A DNA stretch of 64,000 bases from Lapidilactobacillus luobeiensis (GCF_024345205.1 NZ_BROC01000002.1:1-64000); one strand, 5' to 3'; shown: positions 19,262 through 28,326, counted from the first letter of the stretch. Made by a program: numbers and translations. Notes: generated by a model from the letters alone, not told the origin.

Positions 19262-21448
19262 CTATAGTGCTGGGGAAAAATTCATTAGTCGTACTACTAG
19301 TTTAAGTACACCATCAATGGCAGTCGCTACTGCTACAGTAACTGCTGCAACTGGTAAATAGATCACTGCCAAGAATACCGCCGTGATACCTAAACAAATG
19401 CCAAGGGTCGTAACCGGCAATTCAAAAGGTTGTTTCGTAGATACTGGATTATATAAATTATCATAATCGGTTACAGGTAGGTTAGGAATATTACGATGAA
19501 CGTATGTTTCCATTGTCAGCGTGTATTTAGACTCAAGTGAAGCAGACGAGTTTTCCACTTTGGTTGAGCCTTCAATACTTACTTTAATACCGACAGCGCC
19601 GTTCCTAATAGCTAGTCCAGCTTTAATGGCACCATTACCAATCATTGGGGCTAGCTCATTAAAGGTCCCCAGATAATCTCCAGATTCAATGCCAGAAAGA
19701 GCCGTATTGAAGTCTTCGGCAGTATCGTTGATTGCATCCATGACTTGACCATCTTTGATATTCAAGACTCCGGTTTGGTCATCGACTGCAATACCAGACC
19801 ATTCATTGGTTAATGTCATGTAATAATCCGCCGCAACTGTCGTGATATGCTGTTCAGGTGTTGCAACTGTCCAGTTAACGTCTGCAAATAAGTCATTAAA
19901 TGCGGGGAATTTTTTCATCAGTTGATGGGCCATGAAAATCTGTGGATTTTCTTGTTGCTCAGTAGAAATTTTGGATACACCAGCATCACGTCCTGATGCA
20001 GCTGACTGATCAATGTCGATGCCATAGGCTGTATATTCGACAAATTGATCAAATGCCCAGTTTTCTGGCATTCTGAATCCTAAGTTACCACTCCACCCAT
20101 ATGACATGTCCGCGACATAACTATTCTTATAACCGAGTGAATCTTGTGCGTGGAGGCAAACATTACGGGTGCCATAAACACCTGGACGATACCAACTGCC
20201 ACTTAGTTGACTTGCAACAGCTTTTAGGTATGGCAAGATAGTTCCAGCAATATCACCGTCTTGGACATCCACATCCACGGCGAAGTAGATTGTTGTCCCA
20301 TATGGTAACCCTAAGTTTGCTGCAGCAACAGCAGCTAATTGTGCATCTTCAGTACCTTGCGCCGCGGTAAAATATCCTTCATAGTAGCCGCCATCTTCAT
20401 AAATCGGGAAGAACTTCATACCATTATCCAGAATTGCCTTAACTTCTGTTGAAGTTAAATTCTTTGCACGTTCGGATGAACCGGTGCCAACTGTACCCGT
20501 TAAATAGCGACCAACAATGTCAAAGCCAATATTATGCATGTTTTTAACATCACTAGCGGTTAGCTGTGTGGCACAATCCATGGCGTTACTATTTCGGTTT
20601 GTATCACCATTGCTAGTTACCAAACCTTTAATAACAGTATAACCGGCTGTATTACTAACATTGTCATATTTCATAAATTCACTAAACTTCTGTACGGCTG
20701 CTCCTACAGCTGATGTGTAGGCCGTTGAAATCGTCCCACCATAAAAGCCATTTAGATACAAACCATATTGCACGATTCTAGCAATTTCGCTATTTGAACC
20801 TACACTCAATACCACGTTCTTTAGAGCAGAATCTGTACCAGGTCCGAAATTACCATTTGCGGTAGTAGCCGCCATACCTAGCGCACGCTGCAGTGCATAG
20901 ATCAAAGCCACATTTGTGTCACGTTGATAAATTCCATCGCAGGGAAGAATACCAGTGTAATTACTGTACATACTATTCAGCCATTGCTGCAGGGCCCGAA
21001 CTTTTTCTTTACCACTTGGAACAAGGACAAAGGCGGACATATCGAACAACGCTGCCATCAGATTGACAGTCACTACACCATTCGCCGTTAACCCAGCATC
21101 TGATTGTAATTCCTCGAAAGCTGCTTGAGTTGCCGCACTGTAAACATCGCTAAAGTCACTGGGTGTAATCCCTTTGCACCAGAACGCCCCTTTGATCAGT
21201 TTGGTAATGTTCTTATTAGCATAGCCTGGCTTCAATTGACTAACTATCTTAGCCACAGCGGCACGAGTTGCTTCACCGAAACCTTGACCAACACCCTCAG
21301 CGTGAGTCTCGATTTGTAGCCCTTCACGCAGGGAGTAAATCGTCGACCAACCGGTTTGACCATCCTCCGGTGCTTGATCATAACCAGCTTTACCTGCATA
21401 AGTTGTGTTTAACCATTTTTGTACTTCTAATACCATTTCATCTGCCAT
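19262..21448 (-). CDS. DUF1906 glycoside-hydrolase-like protein with peptidoglycan-binding-like repeats
   Basis: The 728-residue protein begins with repeated segments resembling peptidoglycan-binding domains (KWLNTTY near 11, QQWLNSMYS near 154, QYGLYLNGFYGG near 227). A DUF1906/Rv2525c-like GH25-related domain follows at about 285-510: MDCATQLTASDVKNM, FDIVGRYLTG, FPIYEDGG, YFAVDVD, WSGNLG and YGIDIDQ. A hydrophobic segment lies near the C-terminus (about 680-715). There is no signal peptide; the start ATG 21448 is 13 bases after the holin-like gene. It is likely a cell-wall hydrolase or wall-binding protein. Confidence 0.75.
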   Translation of the reverse strand: MADEMVLEVQKWLNTTYAGKAGYDQAPEDGQTGWSTIYSLREGLQIETHAEGVGQGFGEATRAAVAKIVSQLKPGYANKNITKLIKGAFWCKGITPSDFSDVYSAATQAAFEELQSDAGLTANGVVTVNLMAALFDMSAFVLVPSGKEKVRALQQWLNSMYSNYTGILPCDGIYQRDTNVALIYALQRALGMAATTANGNFGPGTDSALKNVVLSVGSNSEIARIVQYGLYLNGFYGGTISTAYTSAVGAAVQKFSEFMKYDNVSNTAGYTVIKGLVTSNGDTNRNSNAMDCATQLTASDVKNMHNIGFDIVGRYLTGTVGTGSSERAKNLTSTEVKAILDNGMKFFPIYEDGGYYEGYFTAAQGTEDAQLAAVAAANLGLPYGTTIYFAVDVDVQDGDIAGTILPYLKAVASQLSGSWYRPGVYGTRNVCLHAQDSLGYKNSYVADMSYGWSGNLGFRMPENWAFDQFVEYTAYGIDIDQSAASGRDAGVSKISTEQQENPQIFMAHQLMKKFPAFNDLFADVNWTVATPEQHITTVAADYYMTLTNEWSGIAVDDQTGVLNIKDGQVMDAINDTAEDFNTALSGIESGDYLGTFNELAPMIGNGAIKAGLAIRNGAVGIKVSIEGSTKVENSSASLESKYTLTMETYVHRNIPNLPVTDYDNLYNPVSTKQPFELPVTTLGICLGITAVFLAVIYLPVAAVTVAVATAIDGVLKLVVRLMNFSPAL

Positions 21449-21461
21449 AATTGACAAGACC

Positions 21462-21839
21462 TCATTTCTCAGTGTGTTGTTGAACAATCTGAAGCAAGTT
21501 TGAAACTGTTTGTCGTAAGAAACCGACATTGACGTATTTGCTTGATTTGGAAATGATCCAAAGCATTTCTTCAAAGATAATGATCAACCCGAAGAAAGTT
21601 GCCACACTCCAATTCCAACTAATATTCAGGTAGGGTAACAGTTGATCGATGATGGCACACATGCCCATCAAGCAACAACTGATGACCTCGGTCAGTAGGA
21701 AATTCAGTAACGTCTTACCGAACTTCTTACTGCCATAATCTGCTGAAATAAAAATGACGCGAATCAGCAGCACCCCTAAATAGAAAGGCATCAGCGACCA
21801 AGCACCGCCAAAGATAATATTGCCAAGGTGATCGAGCAT
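21462..21839 (-). CDS. Holin-like small membrane protein
   Basis: The 125-residue protein has about three hydrophobic segments (residues 8-28, 45-65, 75-100) and a charged C-terminus (QQHTEK). I chose ATG 21839, preceded by TAGGAG; an upstream 29-residue extension has no ribosome binding site. It ends 13 bases before the hydrolase gene, so the pair resembles a holin-lysin cassette. No specific holin family is recognised, and a membrane anchor or exporter role for the hydrolase is possible. Confidence 0.55.
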   Translation of the reverse strand: MLDHLGNIIFGGAWSLMPFYLGVLLIRVIFISADYGSKKFGKTLLNFLLTEVISCCLMGMCAIIDQLLPYLNISWNWSVATFFGLIIIFEEMLWIISKSSKYVNVGFLRQTVSNLLQIVQQHTEK

Positions 21840-22009
21840 TGTTTTGCTCCTAACTGTGTCAGTGCACAAATTTGTTCTCGAGAACAAGACCATTGTGACA
21901 CGAAGAAGCGGCGAAATGTAAAACACCGGAAGGATCCTTCCGCAAAAAAAGCAATTTACACATAATTTCGTTCTAAAATTAGCTAAGTGCTAGTTTAGGA
22001 GTGGATATT

Positions 22010-22171
22010 ATGGATAAAGCTGCAATCGGTGATGGTTTAAGGATACTAAGCCTGATTTATTCACAAAGATATGCAAAATACCCATCAAACACATGCATCA
22101 CGCGTTTGATGGGTATTTTGTATTTTCACCTTTTAAGTACACAAAAAGAGCCTCAGCTCTGGTATAGTTAA
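22010..22171 (+). CDS. Doubtful 53-aa ORF cut by the IS end
   Basis: An ATG at 22010 with TTAGGAG upstream opens 53 codons. The last part runs through a perfect terminator hairpin and into the likely IS end, so the original gene, if any, is truncated. It starts MDKAAIGDGLRIL and resembles nothing I know. It may be non-coding. Confidence 0.25.
   Translation: MDKAAIGDGLRILSLIYSQRYAKYPSNTCITRLMGILYFHLLSTQKEPQLWYS
22075..22119. terminator. Perfect 16-bp hairpin beside the IS left end
   Basis: AAAATACCCATCAAAC (22075-22090) pairs perfectly with GTTTGATGGGTATTTT (22104-22119). It could stop transcription into or out of the IS. Confidence 0.65.
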
Positions 22172-22210
22172 ATTGCTAAACAAAACCACATGAGAGAAGA
22201 GGACTCTATA

Positions 22211-22549
22211 TTGAAAACTTTACAGGAAATGGCATTAAATTTCAACAAAAACATTTTAGTATCGCATACGGGTGGTCAATTATCTTCCGATGGCGGGCTA
22301 ACATTGTGTGTAGAGCTGATGGCAAAATTCCAGTTCACCATCTTGGCCGACAAACTATTGAGGTTCAATGACCAGCGACGATATTGTCAACACAGTAATT
22401 CTAGTATCTTAAAACAGTTAATTCTTCAGATTATTGCTGGTTATAGCGCAGATTCTGCGGCAACTTTTTTAGAAAAAGAACCGCTTTTTAAATTATTATT
22501 GGATAAACCGTCTTTGGCTTCACAAGCAACAATATCACGTTTTTGGCGA
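22211..22549 (+). pseudogene. IS1380-family transposase, 5' fragment
   Basis: About 113 residues of the N-terminal part: SDGGLTLCVELMAKF, NDQRRYCQHSN and LILQIIAGYSADSAATFL are typical of IS1380-family transposases. The TTG at 22211 has AGAGGAC upstream. The frame ends at the junction after SRFWR; the next residues (RFDKDSV) are found 5.8 kb downstream. It is inactive because all catalytic residues are in the other half. Confidence 0.8.
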
Positions 22550-23885
22550 GGGCAGAATCACTGACGTGCAAACCAAAGAGAAAAAAACGAATAGTCCTAG
22601 TCTGTTTTCTTTAAGTAGTTTGCAATCAAAAGTCAATCAGCTTTATAAAGCGACAGCGAGCCAAACTTTAAAAGCTATGCAAGGGCTGTATGAAGCAAAA
22701 TTATTGAGTTATCCAAGAACAGATACACCATTTATTACAGAGAACGAATTTGCTTATTTAAAAGCGAATTTTGGCAAATATAGCGGTTTTTTAGGACTTG
22801 ATCTTGAAATGGTTCAAACAGAGCCTAGAAAGCGTTATGTGGACGGTAGTAAGGTACAGGAACACCACGCCATTATCCCAACAAAACAAGTACCTACCGA
22901 ATCTGCATTAGCGAAAATGGACGATTTACAACGAAAAATTTATGCTTTAGTCGTTAAAACGACCGTTGCCATGTTTTTACCTGATTACTTGTATGAAGAA
23001 ACCAAGATACAAACCAAAGTAGCCGACTTACTTTTTCAATCAATAGGCAAGACACCAAAACAAGAAGGGTGGAAAATTCTTTTTAAACAACAAAATAAAG
23101 AAGAAAAAGAGGACGTTCAAACGTTACCATTGGTTATCATTGGCGAACATGCCGAAGTTGACGTTAAGAGTGCCGAGAAAGAAACACAACCGCCGAAAGC
23201 TTTTACAGAGGGTACACTTTTAACCGCTATGAAAACCGCTGGTAAAACCATTGATGATGAAGAAGCTCAAAAGATTTTAAAAGATACGGAGGGTATCGGA
23301 ACAGAAGCGACAAGAGCAAGCATTATTGAAGCCTTGAAACAAAAAGAATATATCCAAGTCATTAAAAATAAACTTGTTGTGACTGAAAAAGGAAAATTAT
23401 TGTGCCAGGCAGTTGAAAGTCAGCACCTCTTAACGAGTGCTGAAATGACGGCTAAATGGGAAACGTATTTAAAAAAAATCGGTAAAAGAGAAGGCAATCA
23501 AGAGAACTTTATTACGAATATCAAAAAATTCATTGTTCATTTACTGGAAGCTGTACCTACCGATATAGAAAAACTAAATTTTTCTGATTACCAGGAACAG
23601 AAAGAAAAAGAAGCAGAAAAAAGTATTGTAGGCAAATGTCCTAAGTGCGGCAATAATATTGTATTAAAAAAATCGTTTTATGGTTGTTCAAATTATCCTG
23701 AATGTAAGTTCACTTTAGCTGAACATTTTAGAAAGAAAAAACTCACTAAAACAAATGTAAAAGAATTACTGGAGGGAAAAGAAACCCTGGTAAAAGGAAT
23801 CAAAAATAAAGAGAAAAAGTCCTACAATGCCGTTGTAAAAATCGGGGAAAAGGGATATATTGATTTTATTTCATTCTCAAAATAA
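22548..23885 (+). pseudogene. Type IA topoisomerase (Top-beta/TopB), N-terminus missing
   Basis: About 445 codons remain open, from EGRITDVQTK at the junction. The catalytic tyrosine is in LLSYPRTDT and a C4 zinc finger KCPKCGNN..GCSNYPEC lies near the C-terminus. Full-length plasmid topoisomerases of this type are around 700 residues; the Toprim domain, which binds magnesium, is absent. A GTG at 22566 could start a product, but without Toprim it could not act as a topoisomerase. It is cut by the IS junction. Confidence 0.82.
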
Positions 23886-23887
23886 GC

Positions 23888-23916
23888 ATAAAAGCCCTTT
23901 AAATAGGGCTTTTATA
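23888..23916 (+). terminator. Terminator after the topoisomerase fragment
   Basis: TAAAAGCCCT pairs with AGGGCTTTTA around a short loop, followed by TATATT. Confidence 0.75.
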
Positions 23917-23920
23917 TATT

Positions 23921-23983
23921 AATCACAAATCACTTATCACAAATCACTTATCACAAATCACAAATCACTTGTGATTTGTGATT
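23921..23983 (+). promoter_or_regulatory. Omega-binding heptad array of the delta promoter
   Basis: Nine contiguous heptads of the form WATCACW are present: seven in direct orientation followed by two inverted (TGTGATT twice). This matches the known operator array of the pSM19035 delta promoter. A likely -10 box (TACAAT) follows at 23990. The omega protein encoded downstream should repress here. Confidence 0.9.
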
Positions 23984-24029
23984 TTTAATGATACAATATT
24001 ACTATACAAAAAAAGAATGGGGCGTAGTT

Positions 24030-24884
24030 ATGGAGAAGGAAGAACTCAAAATACTTGAAGAATTAAGACGTATTTTAAGCAATAAAAATGAAGCAATTGT
24101 TATTTTGAATAATTACTTTAAAGGTGGTGTTGGAAAGTCAAAATTATCAACTATGTTTGCTTACTTGACAGACAAATTGAATTTAAAAGTTTTAATGATC
24201 GATAAGGACTTACAAGCAACATTGACAAAAGACTTAGCAAAAACTTTTAAGGTAGAATTGCCACGTGTTAATTTTTATGAAGGCTTGAAAAATGGAAACT
24301 TGGCTTCTTCTATTGTTCATTTGACTGATAATTTAGACTTGATCCCTGGCACGTTTGATTTGATGTTACTGCCAAAATTAACTCGTTCATGGACGTTTGA
24401 AAATGAAAGTAGATTGCTTGCTACTCTTTTAGCACCTTTAAAAAGTGACTATGATCTCATTATTATTGATACTGTACCAACGCCAAGCGTTTATACAAAT
24501 AATGCAATCGTGGCGAGTGATTACGTTATGATCCCTTTACAAGCAGAAGAAGAAAGTACAAACAACATTCAAAACTATATTTCCTATTTGATTGATTTAC
24601 AAGAACAATTTAACCCTGGACTAGATATGATCGGTTTTGTTCCTTATTTAGTTGATACGGACAGCGCAACGATAAAATCAAACCTGGAAGAACTGTATAA
24701 GCAACATAAAGAAGATAACTTGGTTTTCCAAAATATTATCAAGCGAAGTAATAAAGTAAGTACCTGGTCTAAAAACGGCATTACAGAGCATAAAGGCTAT
24801 GACAAAAAAGTTTTATCCATGTATAAGAACGTATTTTTTGAAATGCTTGAGCGAATTATTCAATTAGAAAACGAAAAAGAATAG
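24030..24884 (+). CDS. Delta: ParA-type partition ATPase
   Basis: The 284-residue protein carries a deviant Walker A KGGVGKSK near residue 34, a switch region with IIDTVPTPS and a C-terminal coiled part. With omega as the DNA-bound partner it segregates inc18-type plasmids. I use ATG 24030 because an in-frame ATG at 23988 overlaps the -10 box; 284 residues is also the length known for this protein. On a chromosome its partition role may be lost. Confidence 0.9.
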   Translation: MEKEELKILEELRRILSNKNEAIVILNNYFKGGVGKSKLSTMFAYLTDKLNLKVLMIDKDLQATLTKDLAKTFKVELPRVNFYEGLKNGNLASSIVHLTDNLDLIPGTFDLMLLPKLTRSWTFENESRLLATLLAPLKSDYDLIIIDTVPTPSVYTNNAIVASDYVMIPLQAEEESTNNIQNYISYLIDLQEQFNPGLDMIGFVPYLVDTDSATIKSNLEELYKQHKEDNLVFQNIIKRSNKVSTWSKNGITEHKGYDKKVLSMYKNVFFEMLERIIQLENEKE

Positions 24885-24933
24885 AATCACAAATCACAAG
24901 TGATTAATCACAAATCACTTGTGATTTGTGATT
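24885..24933 (+). promoter_or_regulatory. Omega-binding heptad array of the omega promoter
   Basis: Seven contiguous WATCACW heptads occur in the order two direct, one inverted, two direct, two inverted, which is the arrangement known for the omega promoter. It lets omega autoregulate and control epsilon and zeta. Confidence 0.9.
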
Positions 24934-24975
24934 GTTGATGATAAAATAAGAGTAAGAAGAAATAGAAAGAAGTGA

Positions 24976-25191
24976 GTGATTGTGGGAAATTTAGGCGCAC
25001 AAAAAGCAAAACGAAATGATACACCAATCAGTGCAAAAAAAGATATAATGGGAGATAAGACGGTTCGTGTTCGTGCTGACTTGCACCATATCATAAAAAT
25101 CGAAACAGCAAAGAATGGCGGAAACGTAAAAGAAGTTATGGATCAAGCCTTAGAAGAATATATACGGAAATATTTACCTGACAAACTTTAA
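24976..25191 (+). CDS. Omega: ribbon-helix-helix repressor
   Basis: The 71-residue protein starts at GTG and has the MetJ/Arc-type sequence DKTVRVRADLHHIIKIE characteristic of omega. It binds heptad arrays as dimers and represses delta, omega-epsilon-zeta and (on the plasmid) copy-control genes; it also acts as the DNA-binding partner of delta. Both target arrays are present intact in this window. Confidence 0.93.
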   Translation: MIVGNLGAQKAKRNDTPISAKKDIMGDKTVRVRADLHHIIKIETAKNGGNVKEVMDQALEEYIRKYLPDKL

Positions 25192-25207
25192 AAGGAGTGA
25201 AAATGAA

Positions 25208-25480
25208 ATGGCAGTTACGTATGAAAAAACATTTGAAATAGAGATCATTAACGAATTATCGGCAAGCGTTTATAATCGAGTATTAAACTATGTTTTGAAC
25301 CATGAATTAAATAAAAATGACTCTCAATTATTGGAAGTCAATTTATTAAACCAATTAAAGCTTGCAAAACGTGTAAATCTTTTTGATTATTCTTTAGAAG
25401 AATTACAAGCCGTTCATGAGTATTGGCGGTCAATGAATCGTTACTCAAAACAAGTTTTGAATAAAGAGAAAGTGGCTTAA
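25208..25480 (+). CDS. Epsilon antitoxin
   Basis: The 90-residue all-helical protein ([20 protein letters not shown] start) neutralises the zeta toxin by blocking its ATP site in an epsilon2-zeta2 complex. AAAGGAG lies upstream, and zeta starts one base after its stop, so the two are translated together. Length equals that of the pSM19035 protein. Confidence 0.93.
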   Translation: MAVTYEKTFEIEIINELSASVYNRVLNYVLNHELNKNDSQLLEVNLLNQLKLAKRVNLFDYSLEELQAVHEYWRSMNRYSKQVLNKEKVA

Positions 25481-25481
25481 T

Positions 25482-26345
25482 ATGGCAAATATAGTCAATT
25501 TTACTGACAAACAATTTGAGAATCGCTTAAATGATAATTTAGAAGAATTGATTCAAGGAAAAAAAGCGGTTGAATCGCCAACCGCTTTTTTACTTGGTGG
25601 GCAACCAGGGTCAGGGAAAACCAGTTTGCGATCAGCAATTTTTGAAGAAACACAAGGGAATGTTATTGTCATTGATAATGATACCTTTAAACAACAGCAC
25701 CCTAATTTTGATGAACTAGTGAAACTTTATGAAAAAGACGTAGTAAAACACGTTACCCCTTATTCTAATCGCATGACAGAAGCGATCATAAGCCGTTTGA
25801 GCGATCAAGGGTATAATTTGGTGATCGAAGGTACAGGACGAACAACAGACGTTCCTATTCAAACCGCAACAATGCTTCAAGCCAAAGGTTATGAAACAAA
25901 AATGTATGTCATGGCAGTACCTAAAATCAACTCATATTTAGGAACAATTGAACGATATGAAACCATGTATGCAGATGATCCAATGACAGCCAGGGCAACA
26001 CCAAAACAAGCGCATGATATTGTTGTCAAAAACTTACCGACCAATTTAGAAACCCTTCATAAAACGGGCTTATTTAGCGATATAAGGCTATATAACAGAG
26101 AAGGAGTAAAACTCTATTCAAGTTTGGAAACACCTTCTATTAGTCCAAAAGAAACCTTAGAAAAAGAATTGAATCGTAAAGTATCAGGGAAAGAAATTCA
26201 ACCGACTTTAGAACGAATAGAGCAAAAAATGGTTCTAAATAAACACCAAGAGACACCTGAATTTAAAGCAATTCAACAAAAATTGGAAAGCTTGCAGCCA
26301 CCTACACCACCAATACCCAAAACACCTAAACTTCCAGGTATTTAA
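25482..26345 (+). CDS. Zeta toxin (UDP-GlcNAc kinase)
   Basis: The 287-residue protein contains Walker [11 protein letters not shown] near residue 40, [12 protein letters not shown] and EGTGRTTDV, all conserved in zeta toxins. Zeta phosphorylates UDP-N-acetylglucosamine and so blocks peptidoglycan precursor synthesis when epsilon is lost. It is full length and looks intact. In this location it would stabilise the island against loss. Confidence 0.93.
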   Translation: MANIVNFTDKQFENRLNDNLEELIQGKKAVESPTAFLLGGQPGSGKTSLRSAIFEETQGNVIVIDNDTFKQQHPNFDELVKLYEKDVVKHVTPYSNRMTEAIISRLSDQGYNLVIEGTGRTTDVPIQTATMLQAKGYETKMYVMAVPKINSYLGTIERYETMYADDPMTARATPKQAHDIVVKNLPTNLETLHKTGLFSDIRLYNREGVKLYSSLETPSISPKETLEKELNRKVSGKEIQPTLERIEQKMVLNKHQETPEFKAIQQKLESLQPPTPPIPKTPKLPGI

Positions 26346-26361
26346 ACCTTAAAAAAGGAAA

Positions 26362-26398
26362 AGAGTAGTTACCAAAAAACGGTAACTACTCTTTTTTT
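26362..26398 (+). terminator. Terminator of the omega-epsilon-zeta operon
   Basis: AGAGTAGTTACC pairs perfectly with GGTAACTACTCT and is followed by seven T. Confidence 0.9.
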
Positions 26399-26419
26399 AT
26401 AAAAACATTTCCTCATGTT

Positions 26420-26482
26420 GGGGTCCCGAGCGCCTACGAGGAATTTGTATCGATAAGAAATAGATTTAAAAATTTCGCTGTT
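26420..26482 (+). repeat. Left terminal inverted repeat of the erm(B) element
   Basis: This arm starts GGGGTCCCGAGCGCC and is identical over 63 bases to the complement of the right arm. The first 38 bases fit the terminal repeat length of Tn917-type transposons; the extra identity suggests the subterminal region is also duplicated. Confidence 0.9.
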
Positions 26483-26522
26483 TTTTTCTAATTTCATTTT
26501 GAGGTGAATTAATTGGTAGTTA

Positions 26523-26603
26523 TTAGAGGTGCCCTATACCTAATAATTTATCTACATTCCCTTTAGTAACGTGTAACTTTCCAAATTTACAAAAGCGACT
26601 CAT
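26523..26603 (-). CDS. Short ORF downstream of erm(B) (26 aa)
   Basis: ATG 26603 lies four bases after the erm(B) stop and has GGGAGGAAA upstream, overlapping the end of erm(B). The peptide starts MSRFCKFGKLHVTKG, as in the small ORF that follows erm(B) on many plasmids, where it is often longer. Function unknown; possibly not expressed. Confidence 0.5.
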   Translation of the reverse strand: MSRFCKFGKLHVTKGNVDKLLGIGHL

Positions 26604-26607
26604 AGAA

Positions 26608-27345
26608 TTATTTCCTCCCGTTAAATAATAGATAACTATTAAAAATAGACAATACTTGCTCATAAGTAACGGTACTTAAATTGTTTACTTTGGCGTGTTT
26701 CATTGCTTGATGAAACTGATTTTTAGTAAACAGTTGACGATATTCTCGATTGACCCATTTTGAAACAAAGTACGTATATAGCTTCCAATATTTATCTGGA
26801 ACATCTGTGGTATGGCGGGTAAGTTTTATTAAGACACTGTTTACTTTTGGTTTAGGATGAAAGCATTCCGCTGGCAGCTTAAGCAATTGCTGAATCGAGA
26901 CTTGAGTGTGCAAGAGCAACCCTAGTGTTCGGTGAATATCCAAGGTACGCTTGTAGAATCCTTCTTCAACAATCAGATAGATGTCAGACGCATGGCTTTC
27001 AAAAACCACTTTTTTAATAATTTGTGTGCTTAAATGGTAAGGAATATTCCCAACAATTTTATACCTCTGTTTGTTAGGGAATTGAAACTGTAGAATATCT
27101 TGGTGAATTAAAGTGACACGAATGTTCAGTTTTAATTTTTCTGACGATAAGTTGAATAGATGACTGTCTAATTCAATAGACGTTACCTGTTTACTTATTT
27201 TAGCCAGTTTCGTCGTTAAATGCCCTTTACCTGTTCCAATTTCGTAAACGGTATCGGTTTCTTTTAAATTCAATTGTTTTATTATTTGGTTGAGTACTTT
27301 TTCACTCGTTAAAAAGTTTTGAGAATATTTTATATTTTTGTTCAT
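26608..27345 (-). CDS. erm(B): 23S rRNA (adenine-N6) dimethyltransferase, macrolide resistance
   Basis: The 245-residue protein is recognisably Erm(B). It shows the SAM-binding motif [11 protein letters not shown] near residue 34, and the catalytic NIPYHLST near residue 100. It dimethylates A2058 of 23S rRNA and so gives resistance to macrolides, lincosamides and streptogramin B. The gene is full length with an upstream regulatory leader. It is AT-rich compared with the host genes, consistent with its known mobility. Confidence 0.97.
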   Translation of the reverse strand: MNKNIKYSQNFLTSEKVLNQIIKQLNLKETDTVYEIGTGKGHLTTKLAKISKQVTSIELDSHLFNLSSEKLKLNIRVTLIHQDILQFQFPNKQRYKIVGNIPYHLSTQIIKKVVFESHASDIYLIVEEGFYKRTLDIHRTLGLLLHTQVSIQQLLKLPAECFHPKPKVNSVLIKLTRHTTDVPDKYWKLYTYFVSKWVNREYRQLFTKNQFHQAMKHAKVNNLSTVTYEQVLSIFNSYLLFNGRK

Positions 27346-27469
27346 GTAATCACTCCTGAAGTGATTACATCTATAAACAAATACAGAAGTTAAACGATTT
27401 GTTTGTAATTTTAGTTATCTGTTTAAAAAGTCATAAGATTAGTCACTGGTAGGAATTAATCTAACGTAT

Positions 27470-27553
27470 TTATTTATCTGCGTAATCACTGTTTTTAGTC
27501 TGTTTCAAAACAGTAGATGTTTTATCTACATAACGCATTTGGAATACCAACAT
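27470..27553 (-). CDS. erm(B) leader peptide (27 aa), attenuator
   Basis: ATG 27553 with GAAGGAGGG upstream encodes a complete 27-codon leader starting MLVFQMRYV and ending YADK. Macrolide-dependent ribosome stalling on this leader unmasks the erm(B) ribosome binding site. The leader is intact, not deleted as in many constitutive variants, so expression is probably inducible. The 27346-27469 stretch forms the regulatory hairpins. Confidence 0.88.
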   Translation of the reverse strand: MLVFQMRYVDKTSTVLKQTKNSDYADK

Positions 27554-27902
27554 GACGAATCCCTCCTTCTTAATTACAAATTTTTAGCATCTAATTTAAC
27601 TTCAATTCCTATTATACAAAATTTTTAATGCACTATCAACACACTCTTAAGTTTGCTTCTAAGTCTTATTTCCATAACTTTAGGGTTAACCATACGCAAG
27701 ACCAATCACTCTCGGACAATACTCATGATTTTAATGATAAAATCCATGTTAAACCCATAGATAAGAAATACACCTGCAATAACCGTTACCTGTTTGTGCC
27801 AATTTAAAAATGCACCACTTTTTTATAATTAAAACGGTTGAAAACTGTACCACTAATAACTCACAATAGAGAGATGTCACCGTCAAGTTAAATGTACAAA
27901 AT

Positions 27903-27965
27903 AACAGCGAAATTTTTAAATCTATTTCTTATCGATACAAATTCCTCGTAGGCGCTCGGGACCCC
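27903..27965 (-). repeat. Right terminal inverted repeat of the erm(B) element
   Basis: Identical in reverse complement to 26420-26482. It is followed directly by ATGTT, matching the bases before the left end. The 27560-27902 stretch inside the element has no supported gene and may be residual Tn3-type resolution-site DNA. Confidence 0.9.
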
Positions 27966-27970
27966 ATGTT

Positions 27971-28326
27971 TTAAAAGCTGATCGAGAAATAAAACACACA
28001 ACGGTATTCTTTCTTTTTTCAGTTGGTACATTTTGCAGTCTGTAACGTGTCATTTACTGTTTGTTACCTTAACATATCCAGTCGAAAACACAAGGGTATA
28101 TAAACGAGCAAGCTCGCCCTTGTGTTTTCTTTGTGTCTATGTTGCGTACTCGTCACAGCAAACGACACGAACACACTGGCGAAAATGAACCAACAAAACG
28201 AAAAAAGAAAGGAGCGTACACTGTAATTTATTTCTAGCTTTTAAAACATGAGGAAAACAGCTTCACTTCCTCAAACGCCTAACAAAAATGGTTGTCAAAA
28301 AACTAAAAATCAAAAAAAAGAAAAAA
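27971..28326. other. Plasmid-derived non-coding segment with a 12-bp hairpin
   Basis: No gene is supported. AAAACACAAGGG (28085-28096) pairs with CCCTTGTGTTTT (28117-28128), followed by CTTTGTG, a probable terminator. A 21-bp sequence at 28236-28256 is the inverted copy of the reconstructed insertion site of the erm(B) element (26408-26419 joined to 27971-27979). Confidence 0.5.

Larger units (their letters stand above)
26420..27965. mobile_element. Small Tn3-type (Tn917-like ends) element carrying erm(B)
   Basis: Perfect 63-bp inverted repeats (26420-26482 and 27903-27965) begin GGGGTCCCGAGCGC, as expected for Tn3-family ends of the Tn551/Tn917 type. They are flanked by the five-base direct repeat ATGTT (26415-26419 and 27966-27970), the target duplication length of that family. 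The 1546-bp interior has erm(B), its leader and a short downstream ORF but no transposase or resolvase. It is thus a non-autonomous derivative moved in trans. Confidence 0.85.
22550..28326. mobile_element. inc18-type plasmid block inserted in the transposase gene
   Basis: The 5.78-kb AT-rich block carries, in the order known from streptococcal/enterococcal plasmids such as pSM19035, a topoisomerase fragment, delta, omega, epsilon and zeta, followed by erm(B). The junctions fall exactly between Arg and Arg codons of the transposase (22549/22550 and 28326/28327) with no visible target duplication. Integration by illegitimate or recombinase-free recombination is inferred. Confidence 0.8.

Noticed and set aside
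23988..24029. Longer N-terminus for the delta protein
   Set aside because: The upstream ATG overlaps the -10 box of the promoter; the later start gives the known 284-residue length.
23921..24933. Short regular repeats resembling a CRISPR array
   Set aside because: The seven-base units are contiguous, without spacers, and match the omega-operator arrays of inc18-type plasmids in number and orientation.
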